A DNA stretch of 53,500 bases from the NCBI GenBank assembly GCA_013426805.1, contig JACDZG010000045.1, forward strand, positions 1 through 53,500. Direction: 5' to 3'. Shown here one piece after another: positions 27,717-36,658 of this stretch (position 1 is its first letter; each line of letters starts with the position of its first letter). Under the pieces are notes generated by a model. It ran no database searches and was not told the origin of the DNA. It saw only the letters and a list, made by a program, of their open reading frames with translations. Origin of the DNA: Chromatiaceae bacterium. Lineage in GTDB: Bacteria > Pseudomonadota > Gammaproteobacteria > Chromatiales > Chromatiaceae. The position numbers were made by a program, and so were the translations under genes.

Positions 27717-28760
27717 TCAGTCGGTCCCGCGCCGCGGGACATGGTCGTTGTAGCGTTCCATGAGATAGCCCAGGCAGTCCTGGCGGATTACCGTCAGGTC
27801 GCGGGTGAGCATGGAGGGCATCACCGGGCGGCGCAGTTTGATCTCCCCGTCTTCGAGTTGAAAAAAGCGCTTGGCCACGTCCTTGCCGTCCTCGTCCAGC
27901 ACCACGAAGCCGAGTCCATGATCGCCCGTGCGCAGGCTGGCAAAGGGCGTTCCGCGAGGCAGTTCCCGAAAGTTGAAGTGTTCGATTTCCGGATTCAGCA
28001 CCAGTTCGGCCTCGGTCGGCGGCAGTCCGATGCGCAGTTCGGGCGGTACCGTCACCTGCGCGACACTGTGGAACAGGTCAATGTCGTGGGGTGCCACCGC
28101 GTGGTTCGGCACCTCCAGCAGATGCAGGGCGGCGTCGACCAGGGTGCGGGCGTGGGCGACGCCCGCCGCGTCGCCGACCTTGCCGCATTCCAGCGTGACC
28201 GCCGGGCCGAGGTCCGCGAAGGCCGCGGACTGGGTCCCGATAGGACGGGTGAAATAGACCACGGTCCGTCCGAACAGGGTGGCCAGGTGCAGTGAGCGGT
28301 GATCCAGACGATCGACGCAGGCATAGTGCGGGTTGGCGCCGGTGTTGTTGTGCAGGTCGATACTGGCAAAGAGGCCGCGGCGCGTCATGGTGTCGAAGAC
28401 GGCCGCCATCACCTCATGCTCGGGCGTGTGCGGGTGATCGCCACCAGGCCAGACCCGGTTGTAATCGGGTTGCTCCGGCAGGTGGCGAGCGCCGCCGGCG
28501 GCCGCGGCGACATTGCCGATGAACAGGCTCAGGGCGCGCGGCAGCCGCGGCTCACCGAAGCGCGCGATCCGCTCGGCGAGCAGGGCGCGCATCGCGTCCC
28601 AGCCCACCGTCTCGTTGCCGTGCAGCAGCACCGAGACGAACAGCGGCGGCTGCCGCGTGCCCGGCAGGTGGATCAACGTCGGCGTACCGAGCAGGCGGTG
28701 CAGATCGCGGCTGTCGGCCTCGAGCAGGTCGGCAGGAAGGTGATCGAGTTCTTGCAGCAT
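27717..28760 (-). CDS. M14-family succinylglutamate desuccinylase/aspartoacylase-like protein
   Basis: This 347-residue zinc amidohydrolase-like protein carries HGNE (zinc His and Glu), SIDLHNNTG (second His) and TLECGKVG (candidate catalytic Glu), in AstE/AspA order. It is longer than AstE because of a C-terminal beta domain. The ATG at 28760 lies 43 bases after the stop of the glutamate-cysteine ligase homologue. Genes of these two families often sit together with a RimK-like ATP-grasp gene; the latter is absent here. It probably hydrolyses an N-acyl amino acid or small peptide. Confidence 0.82.
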   Translation of the reverse strand: MLQELDHLPADLLEADSRDLHRLLGTPTLIHLPGTRQPPLFVSVLLHGNETVGWDAMRALLAERIARFGEPRLPRALSLFIGNVAAAAGGARHLPEQPDYNRVWPGGDHPHTPEHEVMAAVFDTMTRRGLFASIDLHNNTGANPHYACVDRLDHRSLHLATLFGRTVVYFTRPIGTQSAAFADLGPAVTLECGKVGDAAGVAHARTLVDAALHLLEVPNHAVAPHDIDLFHSVAQVTVPPELRIGLPPTEAELVLNPEIEHFNFRELPRGTPFASLRTGDHGLGFVVLDEDGKDVAKRFFQLEDGEIKLRRPVMPSMLTRDLTVIRQDCLGYLMERYNDHVPRRGTD

Positions 28761-28803
28761 GTGCGTCCGATTCCAGGTTCGTTGAATGGCGCGGCCCGGC
28801 GAT

Positions 28804-29763
28804 CTAATCCAGGGGCCAGGTGTGCACCGGCCGGCCGCCCCGCTGATGCTCCAGGTAGGCCGCGACCAACCCGCGCATGTCCGCTCCGTGACGTTCCACC
28901 CAGGCGCGTTGCCAGCCGGCGCCGGTGCGTGGTCGCTCCAGCCGGGCGTCGATGATACCGAGCCAGTGGTCGATCTCGCCGCGGTCGGCGCCGACCGCGG
29001 CGAGACCGCGCCGCGCCCGCGGCAGCAAGTCCTGCGCGAGGATATCCGAAACCGGGCGGTCATGGCCGTCCATCCATGAGATACGTGCGGCGAGTCCCTC
29101 CCGCGCACAGGCGTAAAAACCGGCACGCGTCGCTGCGAAGGGCAGCCGCTGCTCGGGCGGCCTCGGGTCCTGAGCCAGGTCCGAGACCGCGCCCAGGTAG
29201 AGCGCGGCGTTGGCCAGACAGTCGGCGACCGTGGGTCCGGCCGGCAGCACCCGGTGCTCGATGCGCAAATGCGGACACCCGGCGGCATCGAACCCGAGGC
29301 GGTCGTTGAGCGCGCGATACCGGGCGCGCGCCGTCATGGATGCGACGGTGAGATTGGCCGGGGTGACGGTCGGCAGGATGCCGATCAGCGCCACCCGGGC
29401 GTCGAGCCCTGCCGCCGCCCCGGCGCACTGCTGCAAGGTTGCGTTCAGCCCCACCGCCAGCCGGGACAGTGCATCGCCGCGCAGCGGCGCCGGGTTGCCG
29501 TTGAGCTCGACAATGAAGGTGGCCAGCTCCGGGACCACCAGGGGGTTGTCCACCCGTGCCAGGATCTCCTCGACGCGCGGGGTCGGCGCCAGATCCGGCC
29601 CGACCAGCCAGCACTCGAGCTCGAAGCCCGCCGTCGGCTCGCCGTGGTCGAAGGTGTCGTCGGCGAACCAGTGCGCGAGCAGCGCCGTCTCCGCGCGCAG
29701 ACGCGCGCGGAAGTTCGCAAGCTCCTGATCGGTAAAGGCCGTTGCAGTGATCGGCTGACCCAT
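28804..29763 (-). CDS. Glutamate-cysteine ligase (GCS2-like) homologue, apparently internally deleted
   Basis: The 319 residues open like GCS2-type ligases (GFELECWLVGPDLAP, VPELATFIVELNGNP, LIGILPTVTPANLT). They then pass abruptly from ARYRALNDRLGFDAAG to the C-terminal part (LRIEHRVLPAGPTVADCL). Family members I know run to roughly 450-500 residues; the middle, with the residues expected to hold ATP and metal, seems to be missing in frame. Activity is therefore doubtful. The ATG at 29763 has GAGG upstream. It forms a unit with the M14 gene. Confidence 0.65.
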   Translation of the reverse strand: MGQPITATAFTDQELANFRARLRAETALLAHWFADDTFDHGEPTAGFELECWLVGPDLAPTPRVEEILARVDNPLVVPELATFIVELNGNPAPLRGDALSRLAVGLNATLQQCAGAAAGLDARVALIGILPTVTPANLTVASMTARARYRALNDRLGFDAAGCPHLRIEHRVLPAGPTVADCLANAALYLGAVSDLAQDPRPPEQRLPFAATRAGFYACAREGLAARISWMDGHDRPVSDILAQDLLPRARRGLAAVGADRGEIDHWLGIIDARLERPRTGAGWQRAWVERHGADMRGLVAAYLEHQRGGRPVHTWPLD

Positions 29764-29907
29764 GGCGGGGATCCTCGAGTGATCGACACTCCAGAGTATG
29801 GACGTCGCGGACCCCGGGTGCCGAAAGATGGCCGAAGTCCGCCGGATGCGAGCAGTGGATGGTCTGGAACCAGCACGCAGAGACCATCGATCAGTCTGCG
29901 CTACGCA

Positions 29908-30891
29908 TCAACCGTCTTCCGGCCAGATCCGATGCAGCAGCGCAACCAGATCGGCATCGCCGCGCCCGGCCAGGGCGTCGGCCATGCGGCGGCGCAATCG
30001 CTGGTTGCCGCGATAGACGGCCAGATCCTTGATCAGCCGTTCGCTGATCCGCCGCTCGCCGTCCGCCACCAGTGACAGCAGCCAGTCGAACGCCTGATCG
30101 CCGCGGTGCAGCACCGCGCCCTTGAGCAGGATTTGCTCCGCGGCGCCTTTGTAGGGCGCCGCATCCCAGCGCGTGCGCAACTCAACGAGCGCCGCGGGGA
30201 CTCTGGATTCGCCCAATGCCAGGGCCGCCACTTCGCGCAGATCGGGGTCGCGCTGGTCCAGAAAGCGGCCGACGAAGGGGACGGTGGCTTCAGACTCCAA
30301 GCGCAGCAGGGCCAGCAGGCAAGCGCCCGTGACCTCGGGTTCGGCATCGCCGGCCTGCGCCTTGGTGCGCAGGACCGATTCGGCCGCGATGGGCTCGCAA
30401 CAGGCGATGGCGTCCATGACCCCGGCGCGCACCCGCGGTTCCGGGTCGATCAGCAGCGGCGTCAGTTCGGGCAAGGCGCGGGCATAGGCCGTCGCGGCCA
30501 GCCCCATGGCGGCGGTGATACGAATGTCCACCGCGGTGTCCTGACTGCCGCCCCAGGTCGGTTCCAGTTGGCGATAGCCCAGGGCGGCCAGGAAGAAGGT
30601 CACATCGGCGCAGTCCAGCGCCACCAGGGCGCGGGCGATCAAGCCCTTGGCGGTGCATTGGGGGTCCTGGGTGTAGCTGCGGTCGGCGAGTCGGCGGAAG
30701 GCGGCGATCAGGTCCGCCTCCAGTGAATAGACGAGTCGGTCGCCGGCATGTCCGGCCGCGAGTGCGACCAGTCGGTAGTTGGGATCGGCAAGCGCGGTGC
30801 GCAGCGCCTCGACCGGCACGGTGTCGGCGGCGATGGTCTCCCGCAACTCGGCAAGGCGGGTGTCGGGAGCAATGGTGCGGCGTTTCGGCAT
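29908..30891 (-). CDS. HEAT-repeat protein
   Basis: This 327-residue soluble alpha-solenoid protein is built from about seven HEAT-type helix pairs with the pattern DPEPRVRAGVMDAIA and DPDLREVAALALGESRVP. Such proteins serve as binding scaffolds. The next gene upstream on the same strand (cyclase-like protein, 85 bases away) may be its partner, but this is inferred from position only. Confidence 0.7.
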   Translation of the reverse strand: MPKRRTIAPDTRLAELRETIAADTVPVEALRTALADPNYRLVALAAGHAGDRLVYSLEADLIAAFRRLADRSYTQDPQCTAKGLIARALVALDCADVTFFLAALGYRQLEPTWGGSQDTAVDIRITAAMGLAATAYARALPELTPLLIDPEPRVRAGVMDAIACCEPIAAESVLRTKAQAGDAEPEVTGACLLALLRLESEATVPFVGRFLDQRDPDLREVAALALGESRVPAALVELRTRWDAAPYKGAAEQILLKGAVLHRGDQAFDWLLSLVADGERRISERLIKDLAVYRGNQRLRRRMADALAGRGDADLVALLHRIWPEDG

Positions 30892-30976
30892 CGCGTGATC
30901 GTTTAGTCGGGGGTCCGGTTGAGTGTCGCGTCAAAGCAAGTGAAACACGACGACGAGAAAGACACGGTAACCGCTC

Positions 30977-33310
30977 CTACCCACCCGTCGCCAGACGACG
31001 GAGGCGCGCGGCCAGCGGCTCATCGACGATCAGCTCGAAATAATGCCGCCGGTCCGGTTCAACCGGCCCCAGCGCGTCGCCGTACCAGTCGCGGACCGGG
31101 GCGTGGCGCAGCACGATCCAATGGATGCGCCCGCCGTGATCCTGGTGGTTGCCGATGAAGAACAGGCTTTCCGGGGCCTCGTGGTCGGGCAGGCGCAACT
31201 GCGTCATTGGCAGCTCCTCTTGGAGCTTGAGGAAGGCGTTCTCATCGAGTTTGACGCCGTTGACGTTGTAGTTGAGTAAGTCGCGGCCTGGGCCGGCGCG
31301 TTCGCCGCCGATGGCGTCGCGCACGACCGTGACCCGGAAGGCGGGATTGGTCGGCTGGAAGCCGGAGCGCAGCAGCAGCCCGGAACAGGACGAGAGTCGG
31401 TCGGCCTGATTGATGGCGCTGGAGATCATGATCGGCCGGCCCTCGTCATAGAGGAAGTTGGGCTCGCGTCGCGAGAACGACAGTCCGAGTCCCAACTCCA
31501 ATTCGGGCAGATCGTTCTGGCGATTGCGGACATTCTGCAAGGTCACGACCTGGAGCACCTTGCGTGCCAGGCGGCAGGCCCGGGTGACCGTCAGGCTGGG
31601 GCCGTCGTCCAGGTATTCATAGAGCGCGACGATGACCGCATCACCCTCGACGAACAGTTTGTCCGCGCCGAACTCCGGCAGTAGCTGATTGACCGGATCG
31701 AACAGGCTCAGGCTGAAATGGGATGCGGGGTTGAGTCCGCGCGCACGCAACTCCTCGGTGATCAAAGTGGAGCCGCGCACATCGACTTTGAGCACCGCAT
31801 GGGCGCGGATGCGCCGGTTTCGCGGACCGCCTTCACCGCGGCAGGGGAATTCGTAGAGGCTGCCGTTCGAGCGTGACAGACGGCACTCGTCGTCGTCTTC
31901 CACCAGGTGGATACCGTCCAGCACTTCGAAGGTCTTATAGGCAAGTTTGAGGTCCCGGCGCAGGGTCAGGAAGTCGACCAGATAGCGGCCCATGAGCGCC
32001 TGACGCTGTCCGGGTGTCTGGCGCTTGCGCGCGAGCTGCATCCGCTCCAGTAACTGATAAACGGCGAGCGGGTCCGGGCCGCCGCGTAGCGTGGCGAGGC
32101 GTTGCGCCAGCGCGCGGCGGCTGAGGCGCTCCTTTGCATAGTCCATTACCAGCGCGAAGGGCAGGGAGTAACCCAGTTGGCGGCGTAGCGCGGGCAAGGC
32201 ATAGGTGCACTCGATGGCATCGCCTAGTCCGGCAACCTCCAGGCTGGCGACGAGTTGCGCGACCAGGTCGTGTTGAAAGTGGTCCCAGTCCGGATACTGC
32301 CAGCGGGCGGCGGTGCCCTGCGCCCGGCCCTCGCCGCCCCCCTCATCGGCGGCCGGCCCCGCGTCGAGAAAAAGCCGCAGATTGGCCGGCTCGTCGAGCC
32401 AGGTGGTCAGCCCTTGGCGGTATTCCACCCGTGGGACGAACCCGGCGAGCAGGATCTCGGTGGCGACGAAGCCGCGCAGTTGGCCCTGATCGCGACGCCC
32501 CGAAGCCGACGGGTGTCGGTCTTGCGGTGCGGGCGGGTTCGCCCCGGTCAGCCAGGTCGGCAGATAGTCGGCAAAAATCGTGGTCAGGCAGGCCGCGGTT
32601 CGCGTCAGCCAGTCGTCGATGCCGGACTCGGCCATCCAGCCGATCGGATAATCGGCGGCGAGAGCCAGCCCTTCCCCCGCATCGGGGATCAGCAGGATAG
32701 GGTTGAACAGGATGCTCTCGGGCACCGGCCAGTGTTTGCCGAGGACGGCGGCGCGCAGGGCCTGGACCTGGACGGTCTCGAACTTGCGGATCTGGCGAAA
32801 CAGAATTTGCGCCACCCGCCGCTGAATGCCCTGCGCCTGGCGGGTCACCAGCACCAGTTGTTCATGCAGGCCGATCTGGTCCGCTACCGTCCCGTCCGGC
32901 TCGGACTGAAGCTGAGCCTTGAGTGCCTCTTGGAGGGCCAGGGGTTCGCGCGCCGTCAGTTGCAGGAGAAACTTGAGTAAGGCGAACTGAAGCAGCACCA
33001 CCTGGTCGCGCGAGTCTTTATCGGGGCGGCGCTCCAGCGCCGATTCGAACAAGCAGAGGTAGGTTTCGCGTAAGGTCGCCAGATCGTCGCTGCCGACCAA
33101 CTGTTCGGGGATGCGCCGCGACAGGCTGAGGGCGTCTTCGCGGACCAGCTCGCGAACGGTCGCGACGGCCTGGTCGCGGAAGCGCGCGCTGAGCAGACAG
33201 TCGATGTGGGCGTTGTCGATGCCCTTGCGGCATGCGTCCAGTGAGATACTCCACGGATAGGGGCGAACCAGTGGCTCAGAGAACTCCGCAAGACTTGGGC
33301 GCCAATGCAT
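30977..33310 (-). CDS. Large protein with class III nucleotide-cyclase-like domain
   Basis: This 777-residue protein has no signal peptide or membrane segment. Residues about 1-480 are helical and unassigned. Residues about 510-690 resemble a class III adenylate/guanylate cyclase or GGDEF-like palm: VLKVDVRGSTLITEEL with a first metal Asp, ADKLFVEGDAVIVAL with a second Asp, and ELGLGLSFSRREPNF. The last part is unassigned. If active it would make a cyclic nucleotide in the cytoplasm, but the substrate-selecting residues cannot be judged. It sits directly upstream of the HEAT-repeat gene. The ATG at 33310 lacks a clear ribosome site, so the start is uncertain. Confidence 0.55.
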   Translation of the reverse strand: MHWRPSLAEFSEPLVRPYPWSISLDACRKGIDNAHIDCLLSARFRDQAVATVRELVREDALSLSRRIPEQLVGSDDLATLRETYLCLFESALERRPDKDSRDQVVLLQFALLKFLLQLTAREPLALQEALKAQLQSEPDGTVADQIGLHEQLVLVTRQAQGIQRRVAQILFRQIRKFETVQVQALRAAVLGKHWPVPESILFNPILLIPDAGEGLALAADYPIGWMAESGIDDWLTRTAACLTTIFADYLPTWLTGANPPAPQDRHPSASGRRDQGQLRGFVATEILLAGFVPRVEYRQGLTTWLDEPANLRLFLDAGPAADEGGGEGRAQGTAARWQYPDWDHFQHDLVAQLVASLEVAGLGDAIECTYALPALRRQLGYSLPFALVMDYAKERLSRRALAQRLATLRGGPDPLAVYQLLERMQLARKRQTPGQRQALMGRYLVDFLTLRRDLKLAYKTFEVLDGIHLVEDDDECRLSRSNGSLYEFPCRGEGGPRNRRIRAHAVLKVDVRGSTLITEELRARGLNPASHFSLSLFDPVNQLLPEFGADKLFVEGDAVIVALYEYLDDGPSLTVTRACRLARKVLQVVTLQNVRNRQNDLPELELGLGLSFSRREPNFLYDEGRPIMISSAINQADRLSSCSGLLLRSGFQPTNPAFRVTVVRDAIGGERAGPGRDLLNYNVNGVKLDENAFLKLQEELPMTQLRLPDHEAPESLFFIGNHQDHGGRIHWIVLRHAPVRDWYGDALGPVEPDRRHYFELIVDEPLAARLRRLATGG

Positions 33311-33571
33311 GTTTTCGTGTTTTGCGTCAACGGCTGGTGGGGTCGCGGGTAGACCGGCAGTGTGTGCTCCGGTCCCCCAACGTTCGGCGTGCGCAATCGC
33401 TGATCACCCGGCGTCGGGGCCAGGCGGTGCCGGCGGCGGGGTCTGCTAGACTGCGCGCGTTCACCCGCACCATCGCGCGTGCGGGCTGGAACCGGATCAT
33501 ACGCGCTCATTCACCAGGCGGTCACCGGATTGCCGGGGACCGCCGCCTCGTCACCAGTGGTGCCAAGTCCC

Positions 33572-34282
33572 ATGTCAGGTCCAATTGTCCGCGGATTCAC
33601 CGAAGGAGGCGTGCCGATCGCCGGTCCCCGGCCGTCAGTCCACAGCGGTCGCGCCGCGGTCGATGCGATCGGCCTCGGCGCTGCAGACAGCGCCGCCGGT
33701 GAAGGAGATCAGGTACCGCCGCGATCTTGCGGCACCCGGCGGCGGCCGGGCCGCTTCACCCTGTGGTTGTTGGTCTTGTTGCTGCCGTGGTTGCCCGGGT
33801 TGGGAGCCGAGGGCAGCGCCGGGCGGGAGGCGATGGCGGACGCCATGTCCCGCATGATGGAAGCCATGGGTCTGCTGGGCTCCGGTGGTGAGGCGGCCCG
33901 GGCGATGACCAATGGGGGCGTGCCGGGGATGCCCCTTGACCAGGCCGGTGAGGTGGGCCGACAGCTGATGGAGGGGATGGCCTCGGGAAGCGCCGGCGCG
34001 GGCCGGATGCCGTGGACCGGTGCGGCCCTCGGGGGTATCTGGGAGTCCGCCGGGGGCGGACTGCTGATCGTCGAGGGTGGTCATTACCGACTCTACGCCC
34101 CGAACTGGGCCTTCGTAGACGGCACGCTTCAGGTCGCCGGCGACCGGGTGCGGATGGTCAGCCGCCGCTCCGGTTTCAGTCTGGAGTACGAGTTTGCATT
34201 GGACCAGGGGCGACTGGCGCTGCGCGATACGCAGGGTCAGGTGTTTCTCTACCGCCGGCTGGTGCTGGACGGCGGGGGTTAA
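33572..34282 (+). CDS. Exported hypothetical protein
   Basis: This protein has up to 236 residues, with an internal hydrophobic segment (FTLWLLVLLLPWLPGLGAEG) that looks like a signal peptide preceded by an Arg-rich stretch. The true start may lie closer to it than the ATG at 33572. The mature part is Met/Gly-rich (DAMSRMMEAMGLLGSG) and ends with a beta domain (GIWESAGGGLLIVEGGHYRL through QGQVFLYRRL). I do not recognise a family. It diverges from the cyclase-like gene. Confidence 0.55.
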   Translation: MSGPIVRGFTEGGVPIAGPRPSVHSGRAAVDAIGLGAADSAAGEGDQVPPRSCGTRRRPGRFTLWLLVLLLPWLPGLGAEGSAGREAMADAMSRMMEAMGLLGSGGEAARAMTNGGVPGMPLDQAGEVGRQLMEGMASGSAGAGRMPWTGAALGGIWESAGGGLLIVEGGHYRLYAPNWAFVDGTLQVAGDRVRMVSRRSGFSLEYEFALDQGRLALRDTQGQVFLYRRLVLDGGG

Positions 34283-34327
34283 GCGATTTCGGTCGACTGC
34301 GGTGCTTGCGGATCAGGTCGACGCGCA

Positions 34328-35122
34328 TCAGCTCAAAGCCAGTCGCACCGCGACCAGCAGCAGGAAACAGCCGAAGGCGCGCTTGAGCAGCCCCACCGGG
34401 AGGCGGTGGGCGAGGCGCACGCCCAGCGGGGCGGCCGGCATGCTGGCGACGAGCATGATCAGCACCGCCGGCCAATAGACGAAGCCGGTACTGAACGCCG
34501 GCAGTCCATCGCGCCCCCAGCCGACCACCAGGAAGCCGATGGCCCCGGCCACGGCGATGGGCAGTCCGCAGGCGGCGGAGGTCCCGACGGCCTGGCGCAT
34601 CGCCACCCCGCAGCGGGCAAGAAAGGGCACGGTGATGGTCCCCCCGCCGATGCCGACCAGGGCCGACAAGACGCCGGTACCGCCACCGACCGCCCAGAGC
34701 CCCGCCTTGCTCGGGAGCGGCCGTTGGGTTGCCGAGCGCGACGGGATCAGCATCCGCAGGCTCACATAGAGCAGGAAGGCGGCAAACAGGCGCTTGAGCC
34801 AGAGCTCCGGCATGACCCCGGCGATGGCCGCGCCCGCCCAGGCCCCGAGCACGATTCCCGGTGCCAGCCCGGCCACCAGGTCCCAGCGCACCCCGCCGCG
34901 GCGATGGTGAGCCAGGGCCGAGGCCGCGCCGGTGCCGACGATGGTCGCGAGCGAGGTTCCGACCGCCAGATGCGGCACCCAGTCGCCGCCGATCCCGAGA
35001 TGGCCGAACAGGAATATCAGGGCCGGCACCATGATCACGCCGCCGCCGACGCCGAAGAGGCCGGCGAGGAGTCCGGAGAGCACGCCGGTGAGCAGGAATC
35101 CGGTCAGGTCGAACAGTGGCAT
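34328..35122 (-). CDS. TauE/SafE-family membrane transporter
   Basis: This 264-residue protein has about eight membrane segments in two related halves, each opening with the Gly-rich family motif (GLLAGLFGVGGGVIMVPAL near 17-35 and SALVGIGGGTITVPFL near 150). The family exports sulfite, sulfoacetate or related anions, which would suit a sulfur-oxidising host, but the substrate is not shown by sequence. The start is ATG 35122; the upstream open frame covers non-coding repeat DNA. Confidence 0.85.
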   Translation of the reverse strand: MPLFDLTGFLLTGVLSGLLAGLFGVGGGVIMVPALIFLFGHLGIGGDWVPHLAVGTSLATIVGTGAASALAHHRRGGVRWDLVAGLAPGIVLGAWAGAAIAGVMPELWLKRLFAAFLLYVSLRMLIPSRSATQRPLPSKAGLWAVGGGTGVLSALVGIGGGTITVPFLARCGVAMRQAVGTSAACGLPIAVAGAIGFLVVGWGRDGLPAFSTGFVYWPAVLIMLVASMPAAPLGVRLAHRLPVGLLKRAFGCFLLLVAVRLALS

Positions 35123-35151
35123 GATGGCAGGGCGGAGTAATGTGTGGATCG

Positions 35152-35170
35152 TTTGACGGAAATCGCCTTC
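35152..35170 (+). repeat. 19-base sequence shared with the region upstream of psd
   Basis: TTTGACGGAAATCGCCTTC here matches 6870-6888 with one mismatch. In both places an open frame would begin M-T-E-I-A-F, but here it stops after seven codons. Both copies lie in intergenic DNA. Confidence 0.55.
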
Positions 35171-35295
35171 GGGTGATCGCCGGGGATGGAGACCCCGCCT
35201 GGGCAAGCCTCGGAGATCCCTAGGGCTGTAGGGCTGTAGGGGCGACTTCAGTCGCCCCAAAAAATATGCTGTCATCCATATCCCAGGGTCACCCT

Positions 35296-35461
35296 CAATG
35301 CCATTAAGTTAAGCCATTCCGGCTCCCACGCTCCTGCGTGGGAGCACGTGCGGGCGCTCCGCGTCCGGCGCCAAGACCGGACGCGGAGCGCCCGCCCGGC
35401 ATTCCCACGCGGAGCGTGGGAACGAGAAGCCGCGCCGTCGGCGCTTAACTTAATGGCAGTG
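35296..35461. mobile_element. MITE-like element, copy 1
   Basis: This 166-base non-coding element is bounded by inverted repeats CAATGCCATTAAGTTAAGC and its complement (one mismatch at the right end). It is flanked by an 11-base direct repeat AGGGTCACCCT (35285-35295 and 35462-35472), a probable target-site duplication. Three internal hairpins are perfect here: 35322-35345 (9-base stem), 35350-35395 (19-base stem) and one near 35402-35422 (9-base stem). It differs from copy 2 (48666-48831) at five of 166 positions. It inserted at the very 3' end of the methyltransferase gene. No transposase is inside, so it would depend on one supplied in trans. Confidence 0.85.
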
Positions 35462-35470
35462 AGGGTCACC

Positions 35471-36658
35471 CTAGAGCCGGTCACTCAGATCGCGCACCGA
35501 GAACCCGCACCAGGGTCCGGCGACCCCGCGGGTCAGCCCCAGGACCTTGAAGCGCTCGCCCATGGCGCTGGGCAGCAGGAGCTGTTTGGCGGCCTGGGCC
35601 TGGTTGCGCGTGTCCTCGATGGAGCCTGACTCGATCGTCAGGAAGCGGTCGATGCCGCAACCGATCAGGAAGTGCGCCTGGGTGGTGAAGCCGGCGATCG
35701 CGAACCCGGCGGCCAAGCCGGCGCGGGCGACGGCACTGAAATCGACATGGGCCGTGATGTCCTGCAGCCCGAGCTGCCGATAGGGGTCGCCGTGGGCCTG
35801 GTGGCGCCAGTGGCACATCAGGGTCCCCATGGTGCGGTCGTTTTGGTAGTAAGCCGCCGCCGGGTAGCCGTAGTCGATCAACAGGACCAGACCCGCGGTC
35901 AGGGCGTCGCCGACCGCGGCGAGCCAGGGACCGGCCCGCAGGTTGATCTCGGAGCTGTAGCCCGGCACGCGGGCGAAACCGGCGGCCTGGATCGCCGCGA
36001 GAGCGGCGGCCAGCCCGACGGAACGGATGGGTGCCGCGACCTCGCTCAAGGTGCCGTCGCGCTCGGTGACGAAGATCTCGAGGGCTTCACCGTCCGGCCC
36101 GATGCGGAAGCGGTGGACGGGCATCGCGTCCAGCACCTCGTTGGCCAGCACCACACCGCGCAGGTCGACCGGTAGTCCGGTCAGCCATCGGCAGCGTTCG
36201 ACCAGGTGCGGGACCGCGGCGCTAAGCCGTTCTTGTTGGCGCGCCTGGAGATCCGGGCTCGGCTCCAGGATCAGATAGCGGTCGGGGAGGGCGCCCAGTT
36301 GGTCCAATCGGGTCAGCACCGCCGCGGCCAGGGCGCCGCTGCCGGCGCCGAATTCCAGCAGGTCTCCCCCTTGCAGTCGCTGCAGGGACTCGGCACACTG
36401 GACGGCGACGCAGTCTCCGAACAGCGGCGAGAGCTCGGGCGCCGTGACGAAATCACCGGCGCGGCCGAACTTGGCGGCACCCGCCACGTAGTAGCCGAGT
36501 CCGGGGGCATAGAGCGCCAACTCCATGAATTGGTCGAAGGGCAGCAGGCCGTCGGCGTCGACGAGCGCGGCGCGGATCCGTTCGCGCAGGCGGGTGCTGT
36601 GCCGTTCGGCATCCGGGTCGGCGCCTTGGGGCCGTGACTGGGTCGAGTGCTGGTGCAT
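35471..36658 (-). CDS. MidA/NDUFAF7-type SAM-dependent methyltransferase
   Basis: This 395-residue protein has the family opening (LPFDQFMELALYAPGLGYY), GDFVTAPELSPLFG, the SAM-binding LLEFGAGSGALAAAVL, the acidic loop LANEVLDAMPVHRF and LVLLIDYGYP. Mitochondrial NDUFAF7 methylates an arginine of respiratory complex I; the bacterial role is less certain. The stop codon (35471-35473) lies inside the target-site duplication of the adjacent repeat element, so the element sits immediately behind the last codon. Confidence 0.88.
   Translation of the reverse strand: MHQHSTQSRPQGADPDAERHSTRLRERIRAALVDADGLLPFDQFMELALYAPGLGYYVAGAAKFGRAGDFVTAPELSPLFGDCVAVQCAESLQRLQGGDLLEFGAGSGALAAAVLTRLDQLGALPDRYLILEPSPDLQARQQERLSAAVPHLVERCRWLTGLPVDLRGVVLANEVLDAMPVHRFRIGPDGEALEIFVTERDGTLSEVAAPIRSVGLAAALAAIQAAGFARVPGYSSEINLRAGPWLAAVGDALTAGLVLLIDYGYPAAAYYQNDRTMGTLMCHWRHQAHGDPYRQLGLQDITAHVDFSAVARAGLAAGFAIAGFTTQAHFLIGCGIDRFLTIESGSIEDTRNQAQAAKQLLLPSAMGERFKVLGLTRGVAGPWCGFSVRDLSDRL

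Noticed and set aside
35235-35262. Hairpin GGGGCGAC-TTCA-GTCGCCCC as a terminator
   Set aside because: It is followed by A residues on the plus strand, and on the minus strand the T-run comes before the stem, so the orientation is wrong for both.
35272-35629. Short ORFs across the first MITE-like element, also found at the second copy
   Set aside because: They are translations of a hairpin-rich repeat, have no ribosome sites and share the same sequence only because the repeat does.
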